Source of the DNA: Adineta steineri | Taxonomy: Eukaryota > Rotifera > Eurotatoria > Adinetida > Adinetidae | Direction: 5' to 3' | DNA: 64,000 nucleotides | NCBI GenBank assembly: GCA_905250115.1 | Contig: CAJNOI010000118.1 | Location: forward strand, 107,028 to 171,027 | In this document: positions 23,401 to 34,989 of the stretch, piece by piece | Layout of the letters: each line of letters opens with the position of its first letter | Position numbering within the stretch: position 1 is the stretch's first letter | The notes under the pieces: model-generated | Database searches by the model: none | What the model was told of the DNA's origin: nothing | The model's input: the letters and a program-made list of their open reading frames with translations, nothing else | Position numbers and translations under genes: made by a program

Positions 23401-26400
23401 CACTAAATAATAAACGAACATTAAAAACTCATCATCAAAATGATGTTCTAAGTTTTTATTTTATCTATTAATGCCATTATGTTCAAATCAATTAGCTGAA
23501 CTTCTTATACTTATATCAAGGTTAGTATATTATATGAACAAAGAAATATCTATTTAATCATAGGAAAAAGAAAAAGAGATAAGTTTGACCATCTGTCAGT
23601 ATTATTGTTGATATAGGATATCTACTAATCGGCGATTCTTACAATCTTTTCTTGTGCGTGATTTCTTCCATAATAATATCTATCTTACACTGACACTCGC
23701 TACTACCGTCTCGATGTCGAACATATACGCACACATTTTTCTCTCTGTGTATTTTGCATGCCCTCATTTTCTTTTTTCCTTTCTTTTTTCTTCTTACTTG
23801 ACACAATTTCTCTCTCTCTCGGTCTTTCTCCCTATATATGTTCCCCCTGGGCGCGTAATACTCATCTAAAATCAACGATGTTTATTTTTGACATACTATT
23901 TTAGATTTCAATGTCAAAATATACAGTGAACTAATGAAAAAATAATTAACGGGCAATAATTAATAGTTGTTAAATGAAACTAAACGACTATAAAATTATT
24001 TATTAGAAATTTTTACAATAAAAATTGAAATATTGATAAGGTTCGAAAGAAATAAGGATATATATTGAACAAATTTATTTCATTTCAATTCTTAAGAATA
24101 GCTTTTGATCGACACTAACGTATAGTATAATTATTTTTCTAAGAAAATACATATGAATATTAAAAAAGAAAAACGATGTTGAATAGATTAATTACATAAT
24201 TCACTCTAATAATAAGTTAAATCAATTATAGTTGAAAGGAAAATGAAAGATGTCAGTTATTTCACTTAAGATAATATCCCAGAGGAATTTATTAATATTA
24301 AATTTATCTTTTAGTTATTCAATAAAAATTTACTAGAACTATTTCTATTCGAATAGAAAATCGATTCGTATTTATATCATTAAGATTGCAATAAACAGAA
24401 ATTAGTTTTCTACTCTATGAAGAATTTAGATCAATAATCTAATGAGAATACTTGAAATTCTAAATTTCAATGAATACTTACTATCGATTACTCTTAACTG
24501 AATTAAACGAAGAATCCTACTAAAGTTTTCTCGAGTTGAACACGATTAGGTACTCATACGTGAAGTTAGCGAGTAATTCTCTATGTCAATAGTCAATTCA
24601 GATTTTAAAATAGAGTATAGTTACTGAATTTTATAGCGATATTATTATGAATATAATGGATAATGTTAATGCTTTCCCTTATTATAAGTAGCTTAGTAAA
24701 TATCTTTCTAGATGTATATGGTCGTACCTTGATCAATATAACTCTCGAACATTGAAAGATATTCATAAATGTCAATCTCCATTATAGACATATCTTTATC
24801 TTTCTTTTTTCTCTTCCTCTCCTTCTGCTGAGTACCCGAAGTTTTTTTTCCGACTGAGTAATTATTGGTTATTCTTGACAGTTTATCGAGTATTTATGAC
24901 GTATATGAAATGTTTATCCTTGTTCTTTCATCATCTGGTATTTTTCTTTGTAAGTATTACCTTTCCGTATCTGATGTTTTTTGTAAAACAGCTCTTGCTA
25001 AAACAATTTTTAATGGTGGTACACGATAAATATGTTGTAATTGTTCATCATCAGATGCTGATTTCGATTTTTGTTGATCTCGTTCTTTAATTAAATCAAT
25101 TTTATTTGTTCGTTTTCTTTCATTTGAGTGTATGAAAGTTCCACTATGAGTACGTTGTTTAGAATTATCTTGTTTACGTACATGTTTTTTNNNNNNNNNN
25201 TCAGTAGGTGGTTCACGTATTTCACCATCTTCTTCACTTTCAAAATCATATGGATTTTTTCCTGTCATTGATAATAATGATGTATCATTAGTTCCACTCA
25301 TCGTACGAGTTTTACTTGGTGATGATGAATCTGATGATTGTGATGAACGTTCACGAAAACGACGATAAGGCTATTGAAAAAAATAAATAAAATTCAATCA
25401 ATTATTTCTGTATGTATTTTACTTTTTTTCGTTGAAGTTTTGCATTTGCTGAACGTTGTGATAAATTTTTATCTAATTGTTCAACAAGTGTTGTATGAAA
25501 ATTTTGTTTATCATCATGTTCAAATTCATTATCACTTGTTAATGGTGATAAAGGACTTATAGATTCATCATCATTTTCATTATCAGATGATTCAAGTACT
25601 GTTGTTTCACGTTTCAATACTTTTGACATAGTTTCATTTAAACGTTGTACATCAATTACAGATGGATCAGCAGAATAATTCAATAATAATTCAGCCATCT
25701 AAATTAATATAAAATCCTATAGAATAATCAAAGAAGTAAGTTATTATGTACTTTAGTATTATTATTAAGTACAGCATCAACAAGTGGTGTTTGTCCTTCA
25801 GGACCAAGTGCATTAGAATTGGCACCAGATTTTAAAAGAAGACGCGCAGCTTTAAATTGATTTTTAGTCACAGCTAAAGAAAAAGATAAAATTTTTATGC
25901 ATATTATTTAGATGAGAGTAATAAAAGTAAAATTTTTTGTTAGTAGAAAACGATCTTGATAAATCAACAGATTAACGTATTTGTTTAATATTGATCTTAA
26001 AAATGTAAACCTATTGAACGTTGACTGATATTATGGGTGTACTTATTATTCTAATAATGAAAATCAATAGAATCGTTATCTGATGTGATAGAATCAATTA
26101 TAGATTTTTATCTTATTTTTATATTTACCTTCATGTAGTGGTGTCCATCCTAAAATCAACAAAAAATTAATATAGAAAATTTTTCTTTTATTGATTTTAA
26201 TCTTTTCCTACCAGCATTATCTGCTTCATTCACATTTGCTCCAGCTTTCAGAACTTTTTTTAATTGTTTTAGATCTCCTTTTCTTGCAGCAATATGAACA
26301 ATTGTTTCTCCATGTTCATTACGCCGATTTATTTTTGATGGACGTGGTTGAGGAGTTACTGATGAAGGTGATTGAGATCCAGCTATAATTTATTTATATA

Positions 26401-26716
26401 GATATATATTTAAAATGAAAGACATACCATTCGATTCATCACCAGCTGTTAATTGTTTAAGTACAGCCATTTGTTGTCGTTCACTAACAATAAGACGATG
26501 TGCTGCAAAATCAGCTGCAACAGAGCCACGTCGTTTATTGGATAACTGACTATTTGAACTTGAAGGTTGTTCTAAATAATAAAGGATTAATTAAATAATA
26601 GATATAGACATATATATGTATGTACCTTCATTATCATCCTCAGATTCATTTGGTGAACTAGCTGTTGGATAACGTCGTTTTTTACCTGATGTTGACATAT
26701 TCTGATAGTTCGTCAT
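20416..26716 (-). CDS. ANKRD11: Ankyrin-repeat chromatin co-regulator, ANKRD11/ANKRD12-like
   Basis: Twelve exons: 26716-26629, 26571-26428, 26382-26214, 26149-26129, 25873-25752, 25698-25423, 25370-24961, 23033-22183, 22124-21790, 21249-20995, 20936-20667, 20613-20416. All junctions keep frame. The N-terminus has the hallmark 'SERQQMAVLKQLTAGDES', then ankyrin repeats ('NEHGETIVHIAARKGD', 'GWTPLHE', 'LLLKSGANSNALG'). The middle is acidic, Ser-rich and Lys/Arg-rich, including a long Asp/Asn run near 22560-22700. The C-terminus carries the conserved ANKRD11/12 block 'FTKQEDERYKMKIRHQVER', 'ILSHEQEVLRLYGNATRSS', 'SYCSLLKDNEVYN', 'WNGRLFIKWLED' and 'LHSMQRMVW'. Family members recruit HDACs and bind nuclear receptor coactivators. 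Both ends belong to the same family, so the 1.9 kb intron between exons 7 and 8 is accepted. Ten Ns interrupt exon 7. Vertebrate proteins are much longer in the middle. Confidence 0.9.
23034..24960. other. 1.9-kb intron of the ANKRD11-like gene
   Basis: By far the longest intron of this gene. Its 3' part (23100-23900) has pyrimidine-rich tracts, TATA-like runs (TATATATACT near 23308) and CACACA-type repeats, which could be an internal promoter for a short form starting at the ATG at 23017 (inference). No coding exon or transposon end was recognised. Confidence 0.5.
25191..25200. other. Assembly gap (10 N) inside ANKRD11-like exon 7
   Basis: Ten Ns follow a T6 run (poly-Lys on the coding strand) in the middle of an open frame. 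The reading frame agrees on both sides only if the true missing length equals 10 modulo 3. The gap size may be a placeholder. Confidence 0.95.
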
Positions 26717-27034
26717 GGTAAATCTTTACTTAGGTTAATTAGAATTTTTTCAAGAGAAAAAAGTTCATTCATTCACTTGATTGGCAGATATATTTTTTGA
26801 TTGGTGTAAGATTTCGTTCAATCATAAATTAATAATATTATTCTTAAATAAAGAAAAAAAACGAATTTATTTTAATAAAAATTTCATTTAAAAACATAAA
26901 TGTTTTATTTAATATATCAAGATTAATATGAGTAGATGTCACTTTTCAATAAGCTTTGATTGATGACATATTCAAAACTTTCTTCTATTCTTTTATATTC
27001 TGTTGTCTGATAAAATTAAACTAAAACGTATTCA
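26717..27034. promoter_or_regulatory. Putative bidirectional promoter between ANKRD11-like gene and YIPF3
   Basis: Only 318 bp separate the two start codons, which point away from each other. The stretch must hold both 5' UTRs and transcription starts. It is AT-rich without an obvious TATA consensus. Shared regulation is inferred from spacing only. Confidence 0.55.
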
Positions 27035-28839
27035 ATGCACGAAAATCTTCAAAGAAGAACGATGCCAACTAATAATAATAATAATAATAATGACAATAAT
27101 AATCAACACTCAATATCATTAGAAGGCGCAATACCAAGTGTAACGTCTATTGTAAGAAATTATCTTATTTATAAATGTTAATAATCATTAATAAAATTGA
27201 ATATTAGGTTTGGTCAGCTGGACGTACACGTGCTCAAGAAGCAATTAATGTTTATGCTAATTTAGATTTACTTCGACCGTATTTTGATGTCGAACCTAAA
27301 GAACTCGTACAGCGGTATAAAATAAATAAGATTTTTTCTATATAAATAATGAATATTCTTCACATAGATTACTTCATTCTTTAACTCCTCGGTGGCCATC
27401 ACCAGATGAAGTATGAAAAATATTTTTTTCTTTTTTCAAATATTTAAATAAATATTCTTTTAGAATATCAAACCTGAATTATATGGACCAGCAATGATTG
27501 TTTTTACATTAGCAGCGATATTAATTTATCAAATGAAATTATCAAGTCATTCTGTAGTATGTTAAGGATATTCTATCTGCTAATTAAAAGTTAGAGAACT
27601 GACAATCACGGTTTATCTTAGATCCAAATTCTATAGTCTGAATTTCTACTAATTACAGTTTTGTAATATGACATTAAGAAACAATAATAACCGGTTCAAA
27701 AATAAGACTGTTCTTTAAAGATATTTATAGGCTCATTATGCACTGTATGAGCTGAAAAGCTTTTAATTATTTAGCAGGATTTCCCTTGTGAATGGAATTT
27801 AATTCAGGAAATCTCCGGAGATAATACTCGTTGAACTTTTATTAAAATAAATCAATATTAAACTTATACATTGATAAAATGAATTATTTCGATCAAAATT
27901 AAATTTATGAATAAATTTCTTTTTCTAGCAAGATGGTACATTAATTGGAACAAGTTTTCTTATTTGTTTTGGCTATTGGATTGGTTCAAGTTTTGCTATT
28001 TCATCCATGTCATTTGTTTGTAATACACACCTTACTCTCATGCAAATTCTTAGTATAAATGTTCGTGAGAAAAAAACAAATATTAATTTAAAAAAACTTT
28101 ATTTTATTCATATTTATAGGGTTATGCTTTATTCAGTCATACTGTTGTCCTTCTTATTGCTACATTCATTCATACGGGTCATGATCATTTATTATTTTAT
28201 GGTCTTTGGCTTATTGTTGGTGGTCTAGCTGCTGTTAGAATGGTAAATATTTTAATTTAATAATTAATGAAGTTATATTTTGTATGATAGATGTTGTTAA
28301 TTATGGCACGAACAATTAATCCACGTTATCGAATCCTTCTTGGACTTTTCGTTGTAGCAATTCATATGTTTTTTCTACTTTATCTTCATTTTGCATATCA
28401 TGAATTAGCTGAAAGTATATTTCAATAATTAATTTCAATGCAAATATTATTTTATTTCTTCATTTAGCTGTATCTCATGCATTGAATAATGAAGCAACTG
28501 TTTCAATGGATTTACCTGTTAAATCGCTTACTCCTCAATCAGTTAATGCAGCTGCCAAATCAAACGGTAATTTTTGATTTATTTTAGATGATAAATTAAA
28601 CATATTTTGAGTTACAAATATCTCTCTCGTCATAAATACAGTAATCACAATATTGCTACTATTATAACTAAATCAATTAAAGCACTACAAGCTTAAAAGT
28701 AACCGTATCTAATCAACAGAGAGATAATGGGAAGAATAATAATCTTTTGCTTATAATTCTAATCTCTTTTTTATTGAATATATAGATAAGTTTTTTCTTT
28801 TTCATTTATTTAGATCGATTAATGGCACGAAATAGTTAA
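27035..28839 (+). CDS. YIPF3: Yip1-domain membrane protein YIPF3
   Basis: Golgi membrane protein that in mammals pairs with YIPF4. Nine exons (27035-27151, 27208-27314, 27368-27410, 27464-27556, 27929-28060, 28120-28242, 28291-28414, 28468-28566, 28814-28839) give about 290 residues. Strong matches to YIPF3 are 'YANLDLLRPYFDVEP', 'ELYGPAMIVFTLAAILIY', 'GTLIGTSFLICFGYWIG', 'LWLIVGGLAAVRM' and 'HMFFLLYLHFAYHELAE'. There are five hydrophobic segments, as expected for Yip1 domains, and a short Asn-rich N-terminus (poly-AAT repeat). The family's acidic N-terminal extension is mostly missing. Intron 4 is 372 bp, larger than the others. The last exon codes only for 'DRLMARNS'. An in-frame ATG nine codons later is an alternative start. 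Confidence 0.93.
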
Positions 28840-29110
28840 AGAAATGAATTCTTTTGATATCTTACAAGAAATCTCGTTATATGATGGTGTCTAATTTATT
28901 GATGAACAATATATCCTATCTTTTTTTCTGCTATTTGTCTTATAAAATTTCTTTAGAAAACCTTGTTTATTTGGTGGTCTTTTTTAAAATTTGGCAATAA
29001 AAAACTTCACTATATTTAGATTTTGTTGTCTCTCAATATCCTTTCTTTGTATTTAAATTCAACATAAATTTTTTTTGAAACAAAAAAGTAATCTTTGTTT
29101 TTTCTTTCTT

Positions 29111-32100
29111 TCAAAATGTCGGCGAACTATAAATATGTTCTTGATCATTGTCTTCTTTTTCTGTTGGTAATTTCTTTGTATTATCAATATCGGATGTTGT
29201 TGATGATGTATAAATCGATGAATTATATATATTCTTGTTCTTTGCATCATTATCATCATTCGATGTTGGTAATGAATCTTGAGGTATAACATTGGGTGAC
29301 TTTGTGGCGGTATTCGCTGGTTTTTTGTATCTCCAAAAGCAAAAACATTTACGAAAGGATTTCTTTTCAAGCATACAAAAAACCATAATTGAAAAAGCAA
29401 AGCCTTGTAATGTATTGACAATACAAAATAGAATATTTCCAATATATTGTACATATGAATTAGGTATAAGAAGAAGAAAACCTATTATCCAACTAAAACC
29501 CATAATAATAGCAAAGAAAAGTCCAATTTTAAAATTTTGTGTACGTCGAGAATGATCAGATTTTGTTGAACGTAAACCTGGTTGTTGACGATTTCGTACA
29601 CATAAATGAATCATTGTATATAAATAAAACATTATATTAAAACATAGAATAACTAATATTGGAATAATTAGTCCATAGAGTAAAAATTCACGTGTTAACC
29701 AACAATAATTACATGTCGATGATATAAATACGGAATTCTCATATTTAATAAACATAATCATTAATGGACAAATCGGTATTGAAAATGTTATAATAAAATA
29801 AATTATAAATAATGTTCGATCGGACCAAATTGGTTGAAATATATTTGTTATAAATAAACTTTGTTGTAAAGCAAAACAAAATTTCCATATAAATGCTGTT
29901 AAAGTGAAATAATAGAGTGATGCTGCTAAAATTGTACAAGTAAGATTTCGACCCGATTTAATAAATGTTAAAATAAATATGAGAATATTCATTAAGATTA
30001 ATAAAATACATAAAATAAATAACATTGCTTTTGTTATTGAAAAACGACGTGGTTTACTCTAGTAAAACACAAAAGATTCATAAATAGCTTTCAATCAAAA
30101 GTTCAACTAGTTTATAGAAGTTTTCGTATAATAGTACTATATGAATTATGTATAAAAGGTATGTAGAATTTTCCGCTTACTGTCTCTTCGCCATTGGCGA
30201 AAATTCAGGCACGATTTGGCGTAAGTCCAGTGGATTTTCGCCAACTGTAATAACACAAGATTAGTGTAAAATACATGTGACAAACTAACCTAATATTATC
30301 GGAACAGGCATATTACAGTCTAAACCTCTCAACATAGTTGTCAGGAGCTATTTTTATACATATGTAATCATATAATGATACTGGCGAAAATCGAGAATCA
30401 CGGAAATTTCATCTTTACTTCAACATTAATTTATTTATTTGAAAGATAAGAAAAATTTTCTTTACCATAATTCGTCGTCGTAATTCTTGACTTGAACTCG
30501 ATTGTGATGATGATGGCATTCCATTAGCAGAATCTTTTGGTTTTCGACATTGACTAGTTACAATAAACATAACAAGTATTGCCAAAAGACTAACAATTGA
30601 AATTATACATCCAATCCAACTTAAAACTTCTAATGCTTGAGATGGTGTTGCACATGTTAACGAAAAAAATACTGTAAACATAGTTAAATGTTCACATGTA
30701 CATATGACTGAAATATTATTCGATAATTGACGATCTGTTATACATCCATCAGTTTGCCAAACCATACTTGTCATATTTAAATACATACAAGTACCTTCAG
30801 AAATCATAATATCAAGTTGATCATAGAATGAATCCGTTATAGAAGAATTTGTTGTTATATTTATTGAAGAATCAGATGTATTCGTTAAATCTAGTTTTTG
30901 ATCAAAATAAAATGTAACAGTTTGATTTGGACTTGGTGCTAATATTGAAATAACATCATATTGAGGAATTCGATTTGTATTATAAAATAATTTCGGTGAT
31001 TTAAGTGATGTTATTGAAAAACGATTTGTACAATTTTCATTTGTATTTCTAAAAGATAATATATACACAAAACAGAAATAAAATTTCTTCTCAAAACTTA
31101 CGAACTATTACACATAGGCATATTTTGTTGTCTAATATTAAATTTTAGAAACACACGTGTTGTTACATTAATATCATTTGATTGTGAATCTGTAATATTT
31201 GCTGTTATTTGATTATCATGTGTTATTTTCCAACCGTATGTTCCTTGTGAATGTTGTTCTGGTAGAAAAGGTAGACTCATTGTTGATATCGGTTTACTTT
31301 GAAATACAAATTTTGGTTCACTATCATTAAGATTTTTAATTGAACCATCTAATGAAACTAATAATTGTTGCCAAACACCTGATGATGTATTTGGTGAACT
31401 AAAAACTGTTGGTGACCATGGTCGATCAAGCATTTCTGAAAATGTTTGATGAAACATTTGTGCATCATTTTGAGAATTTTGTAGATTATTTCGATTAGAA
31501 TCAATTAAAACATTTGCAACAGAATTAAATGCAGTTGGACCTAATGTTCTATTTGCATTACTACTAAGAAATTGTTGACTTTCTCGAAATAGAAACGGTT
31601 GTGTATAAGGCGTTAATGGTATTCGATTACTAATAGTTTCATAATCATATCTTGATAATGGTACACAAACTGGTTCTGAATCATAGACTTCTGCGCATAA
31701 TGTTCCATTAGGACATGGAAAAGTTAAACATCGATTACAAAATAAATTCGGTTCATCTTGTATTTGATATTCTTTTTCTTTAAATTGACAAATATCATCC
31801 ATAAAATCAATCGCATTATTTGAATTCGGACATTTATATGAATTCGGTAAACGATGCATTGTTTGTAAAAATGAAATATATTTACAACTACATGTTTGTA
31901 ATGAACGATAAGTAAATGTCCATTGAGATGATAGATCTTGACATGATATTGCATTAAAAATATCACCTGTCAATGAAAATATTTCATCAACAATATAAAT
32001 CGTTTGTAATTTTGGTAGAAGAACAATTTGTTGTTGAAAATCATACCAAGAAAATTGATAAATATTTATTAATGAAATAGATTCAAGTAAAAATAATCTT

Positions 32101-32750
32101 TTAAATGGTTTATTTAATGTTACAATATAACATGAACTTATATAAAGTGTACGTAATGATAAATTTATTGATGATAATGAAAATGTATCATTTGAAATAA
32201 GTAACATTGTTATTGGTAGAGTATAACTATAAACAATAAATAAATTATTTATTGAATATGAAGAAAAAGATGAACCATCAAGAACAAGATAATTTCGATG
32301 ATTAACATTATATAATCTTAATTGATCAATATTTTTTCGTTGAATCATTGGTAGATTTAAATGATTTGTAGAAAATATACAATCATTTAATGTTATATTG
32401 ATCAATGAAATATTTGTATCGGAAAGTGGATGAGAAGTAGACGTTTGTAATAATGGAGAACATAATAATAAATTTATGATTTGATCATACGAACAGAAAC
32501 AATTGGAATTAGGTAAAGGAGAAGCATATGTATTTTGTGTAGGTGTTGTTCTTGAGATAGAATACGATCCAGTTGGACGACGAGATGGAAGTACTGTAAT
32601 TGAATTATCCTCACGGGATAAAACGTTTAACTCATCTAGTTCTTCAATATTCGGTGTAATTTTAACCTGTAATCCTAGTATTGGATTTTGAGCAAAGTTA
32701 GAATTTATATGATAGATTAAAATAATTATCGATATAATCATCATCATCAT
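29111..32750 (-). CDS. Adhesion G-protein-coupled receptor (GAIN/GPS plus 7TM)
   Basis: Three exons (32750-31102, 31048-30466, 30058-29111), in frame, give about 1060 residues. A signal peptide ('ISIIILIYHINSNFAQ') leads into an ectodomain with weak LRR-like spacing (about residues 90-250) and a small Cys-rich segment ('CNRCLTFPCPNGTLCAEV'). Next comes a Ser/Asn-rich GAIN-like region. It ends in a GPS: 'MVWQTDGC', then 'VICTCEHLTMFTVFF' with the cleavage motif His-Leu|Thr intact. Seven hydrophobic segments follow, starting 'LSWIGCIISIVSLLAILVMF'; the third has 'FIWKFCFALQQSLF' and the last 'LQGFAFSIMVFCMLEKKSFR'. The cytoplasmic tail is Lys/Asp/Ser-rich. The GPS predicts autoproteolysis and a tethered agonist starting 'TMFTVFF'. 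The subfamily is not assignable; the LRR-like ectodomain recalls ADGRA, but no Ig domain is seen. Confidence 0.9.
30187..30391. repeat. Inverted copies of a TGGCGAAAAT motif inside the adhesion-GPCR intron
   Basis: TTCGCCA/T/TGGCGAA forms a perfect short hairpin (30187-30201). TTGGCGAAAAT (30194-30204) pairs with ATTTTCGCCAA (30234-30244). A further TGGCGAAAAT lies at 30382-30391. All are within the 407-bp intron 30059-30465, which is unusually long for this genome. Confidence 0.7.
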
Positions 32751-33403
32751 ATTAACTTGCTGATTTAATAGAAATGTTTATTCTTTATATAATACAATAC
32801 TTTTGAAAATTAATATTCCATACAAAAAAAAAAAACTTTTTCTCCGTGCATCTTAATAATAATGGAAGAATTGCAATAGACGTGATGTGATTTTGCAATA
32901 AATATTAGAACAAAAGTATCTACTATATATTTTTTATTTTTGTATTCATATCGGAATGTAAAATTAATTTGGTTAATGAAAAAATAATGGATAAGAAAAA
33001 AAAGTGCTATTCGTGACATTGAATAGAATATTGATGAAAGAAGGTGTTAATTATTTTTCAATTGGTATATAAACTTATATTCTATGGATTACATGAAAGT
33101 ATCCACCTACAATAGAATGACGTTATTTTATTTATTTATTTCAGTGTATTATTTTTTAAAATCATATAAAAATGCTTGATATGTTTGTTTTTTTTTTCAA
33201 CCAATGTATGTTGTTAAGTGAAAGTAACAGAATAGGGTGAAATTTTTGATTGAATGGAAGGAAAAAAAATCAGTATGACATCATTAATAGCAATACATTG
33301 GAGAGACCATAGAATTTCTTCATTTAAAGAAGAACGTAAAAAAAAAAAGAAAAATGACAAAATTGTTCTGTATTTACTCTTCAAACACATTTAAATCTTT
33401 ACA
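32751..33403. other. Intergenic region between divergent GPCR and proline-rich genes
   Basis: About 650 bp, AT-rich with several A8-A11 and T-runs. It presumably holds both promoters. The open frame at 32810-33019 looks spurious. No further element seen. Confidence 0.6.
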
Positions 33404-34560
33404 ATGACTGCTACCTATACAGGTGATTAAATAAGAAAAAGTTACTGATTTTTTCTATTGATTTGTTTCGTTTAGAAGATTATACTTTAAATGATGAAAG
33501 TACAGGATGGCCTCCGATTCAGATTATTCAGCCATATCCTGATCAAAACGACTATAATTATAGACAAAGTCCATATGCAAATAATGTAACTACAGATCAA
33601 ATATTACCCTATACAGTAGTTTTGAATACTAATCAACGTCAAGATACTCAGACTGATGATTATCAAAAACCAGATTCAGAATATGTACGTCCATTAGCTA
33701 TTCGTCGTCGTCAACCAGATGCTACTGATACACCAGCACAGCAATTAACAGTACCAGTTGCTTTATTGACACCTCAAATACTACCTACAAATGAACGAAT
33801 TCCTTCATCGAAACATGTTTCTCATTCAGCACCTACTCAAAATCATTCACGAGCAGCACCTTCACCTTTTGATCCTACTGATCGTCCTATTCAACCAATG
33901 AGAGATACATCCGTTTATCATAATCCCTTATCAGCGAACAAAAATAATCAACAGAAAAGAATAATTTTACCACCAATAAAACCAAGACAAACTTCATCTC
34001 GTTGTGAATCTGATATATTTCCATTACCACCACAACCTATAAGAAATTCACCTTATAATAGAGTGGATCGATTGCAATCGCCACCAAAACCTATACGAGC
34101 TTCACCTTACAATAAAGTAGATCGAATACAGTCACCGCCGAAACCTGTACGAGCTTCTCCTTACAATCCACCTAATAGACAACAATCTATCTTACTACCT
34201 GTGCAATCTTCTCCTGTTTATAAACCATCTGATACATATCCCGTACCACGAACTCGTAATCAAATAAATAATGTAACAGCTCGTCGTCCTGTTCGAACTG
34301 ATATAATACAAAGTCTATTTGATGATGAACATTCACAACAGCGATATCAACGTCATCCAGTTCAAGTACAAGGATATAATGACAATTATAATAAGTATCC
34401 AGTAGCATATCATATTAAATCTGCCACGAAAAGACCAATTTCATATCAAGAAGGATCTTTTGTAAAAACACAGAATATGCCAAATTATCCAAAGCCACAA
34501 GGTCGACGCGCTGTTTATGTTCAAGAAGCACCAGTAAAAACTATAAGTTATCGAACTTAA
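33404..34560 (+). CDS. Proline-rich disordered repeat protein, function unknown
   Basis: A 19-bp coding first exon (33404-33422, 'MTATYT') and one long exon (33476-34560) are joined in phase 1 across a 53-bp intron, giving about 367 residues. The start is chosen because the long frame begins without an ATG and the AG at 33474-33475 is preceded by a pyrimidine stretch. The protein is rich in Pro, Arg, Tyr, Gln and Asn, and has no hydrophobic segment or known domain. Near residues 190-245 it has three 18-residue repeats of the type 'PPKPIRASPYNKVDRIQS'. Repeated Pro/Arg/Tyr peptides suggest SH3- or cytoskeleton-binding, but this is speculation. Confidence 0.72.
34027..34188 (+). repeat. Three 54-bp coding tandem repeats
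   Basis: Units 34027-34080, 34081-34134 and 34135-34188 encode P-P-[QK]-P-[IV]-R-[NA]-S-P-Y-N-..-[DN]-R-.-Q-S. The third unit is the most diverged in its second half. Confidence 0.85.
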
Positions 34561-34989
34561 AAAGAACGATTATATTATTCTATGATGTATTTATATTTCT
34601 AAAAAAACAAATTCTTCTTAATATTAGATTTTGTTATGACTATACCGAATTTTCATAATATCTTAAAAGATATTTTTTTTATATACAAATAAAATTATAT
34701 ACATATTTAGTTGTGATTTATTTTTACTTGATCAACAACTAACGTAATTTATACAAAAGTGATGTTTATTAGTTTATAATTTTTTATTAGTTAAAGAAAT
34801 TAAATAGAATGGGAATTGATTCTTATAAAGAAAAAGAAATAACTTACTCATACACAATGTAAAATTACATTATACAAATGATAAAAATAAAGTATTTTAT
34901 TACTTGTACATAATTTTTAAAACAAAATGGTAAAAAATTTATTTATTTCATTTATCACTCGAATAAGTATATCATATGTTTTTATGAAA
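34561..34989. other. Convergent 3' intergenic region
   Basis: About 430 bp of AT-rich 3' UTR-like sequence with several AATAAA motifs, between two stop codons. No gene. Confidence 0.6.

Noticed and set aside
24042-24060. GGTTCGAAA as a tRNA B-box
   Set aside because: No A-box or cloverleaf arms around it.
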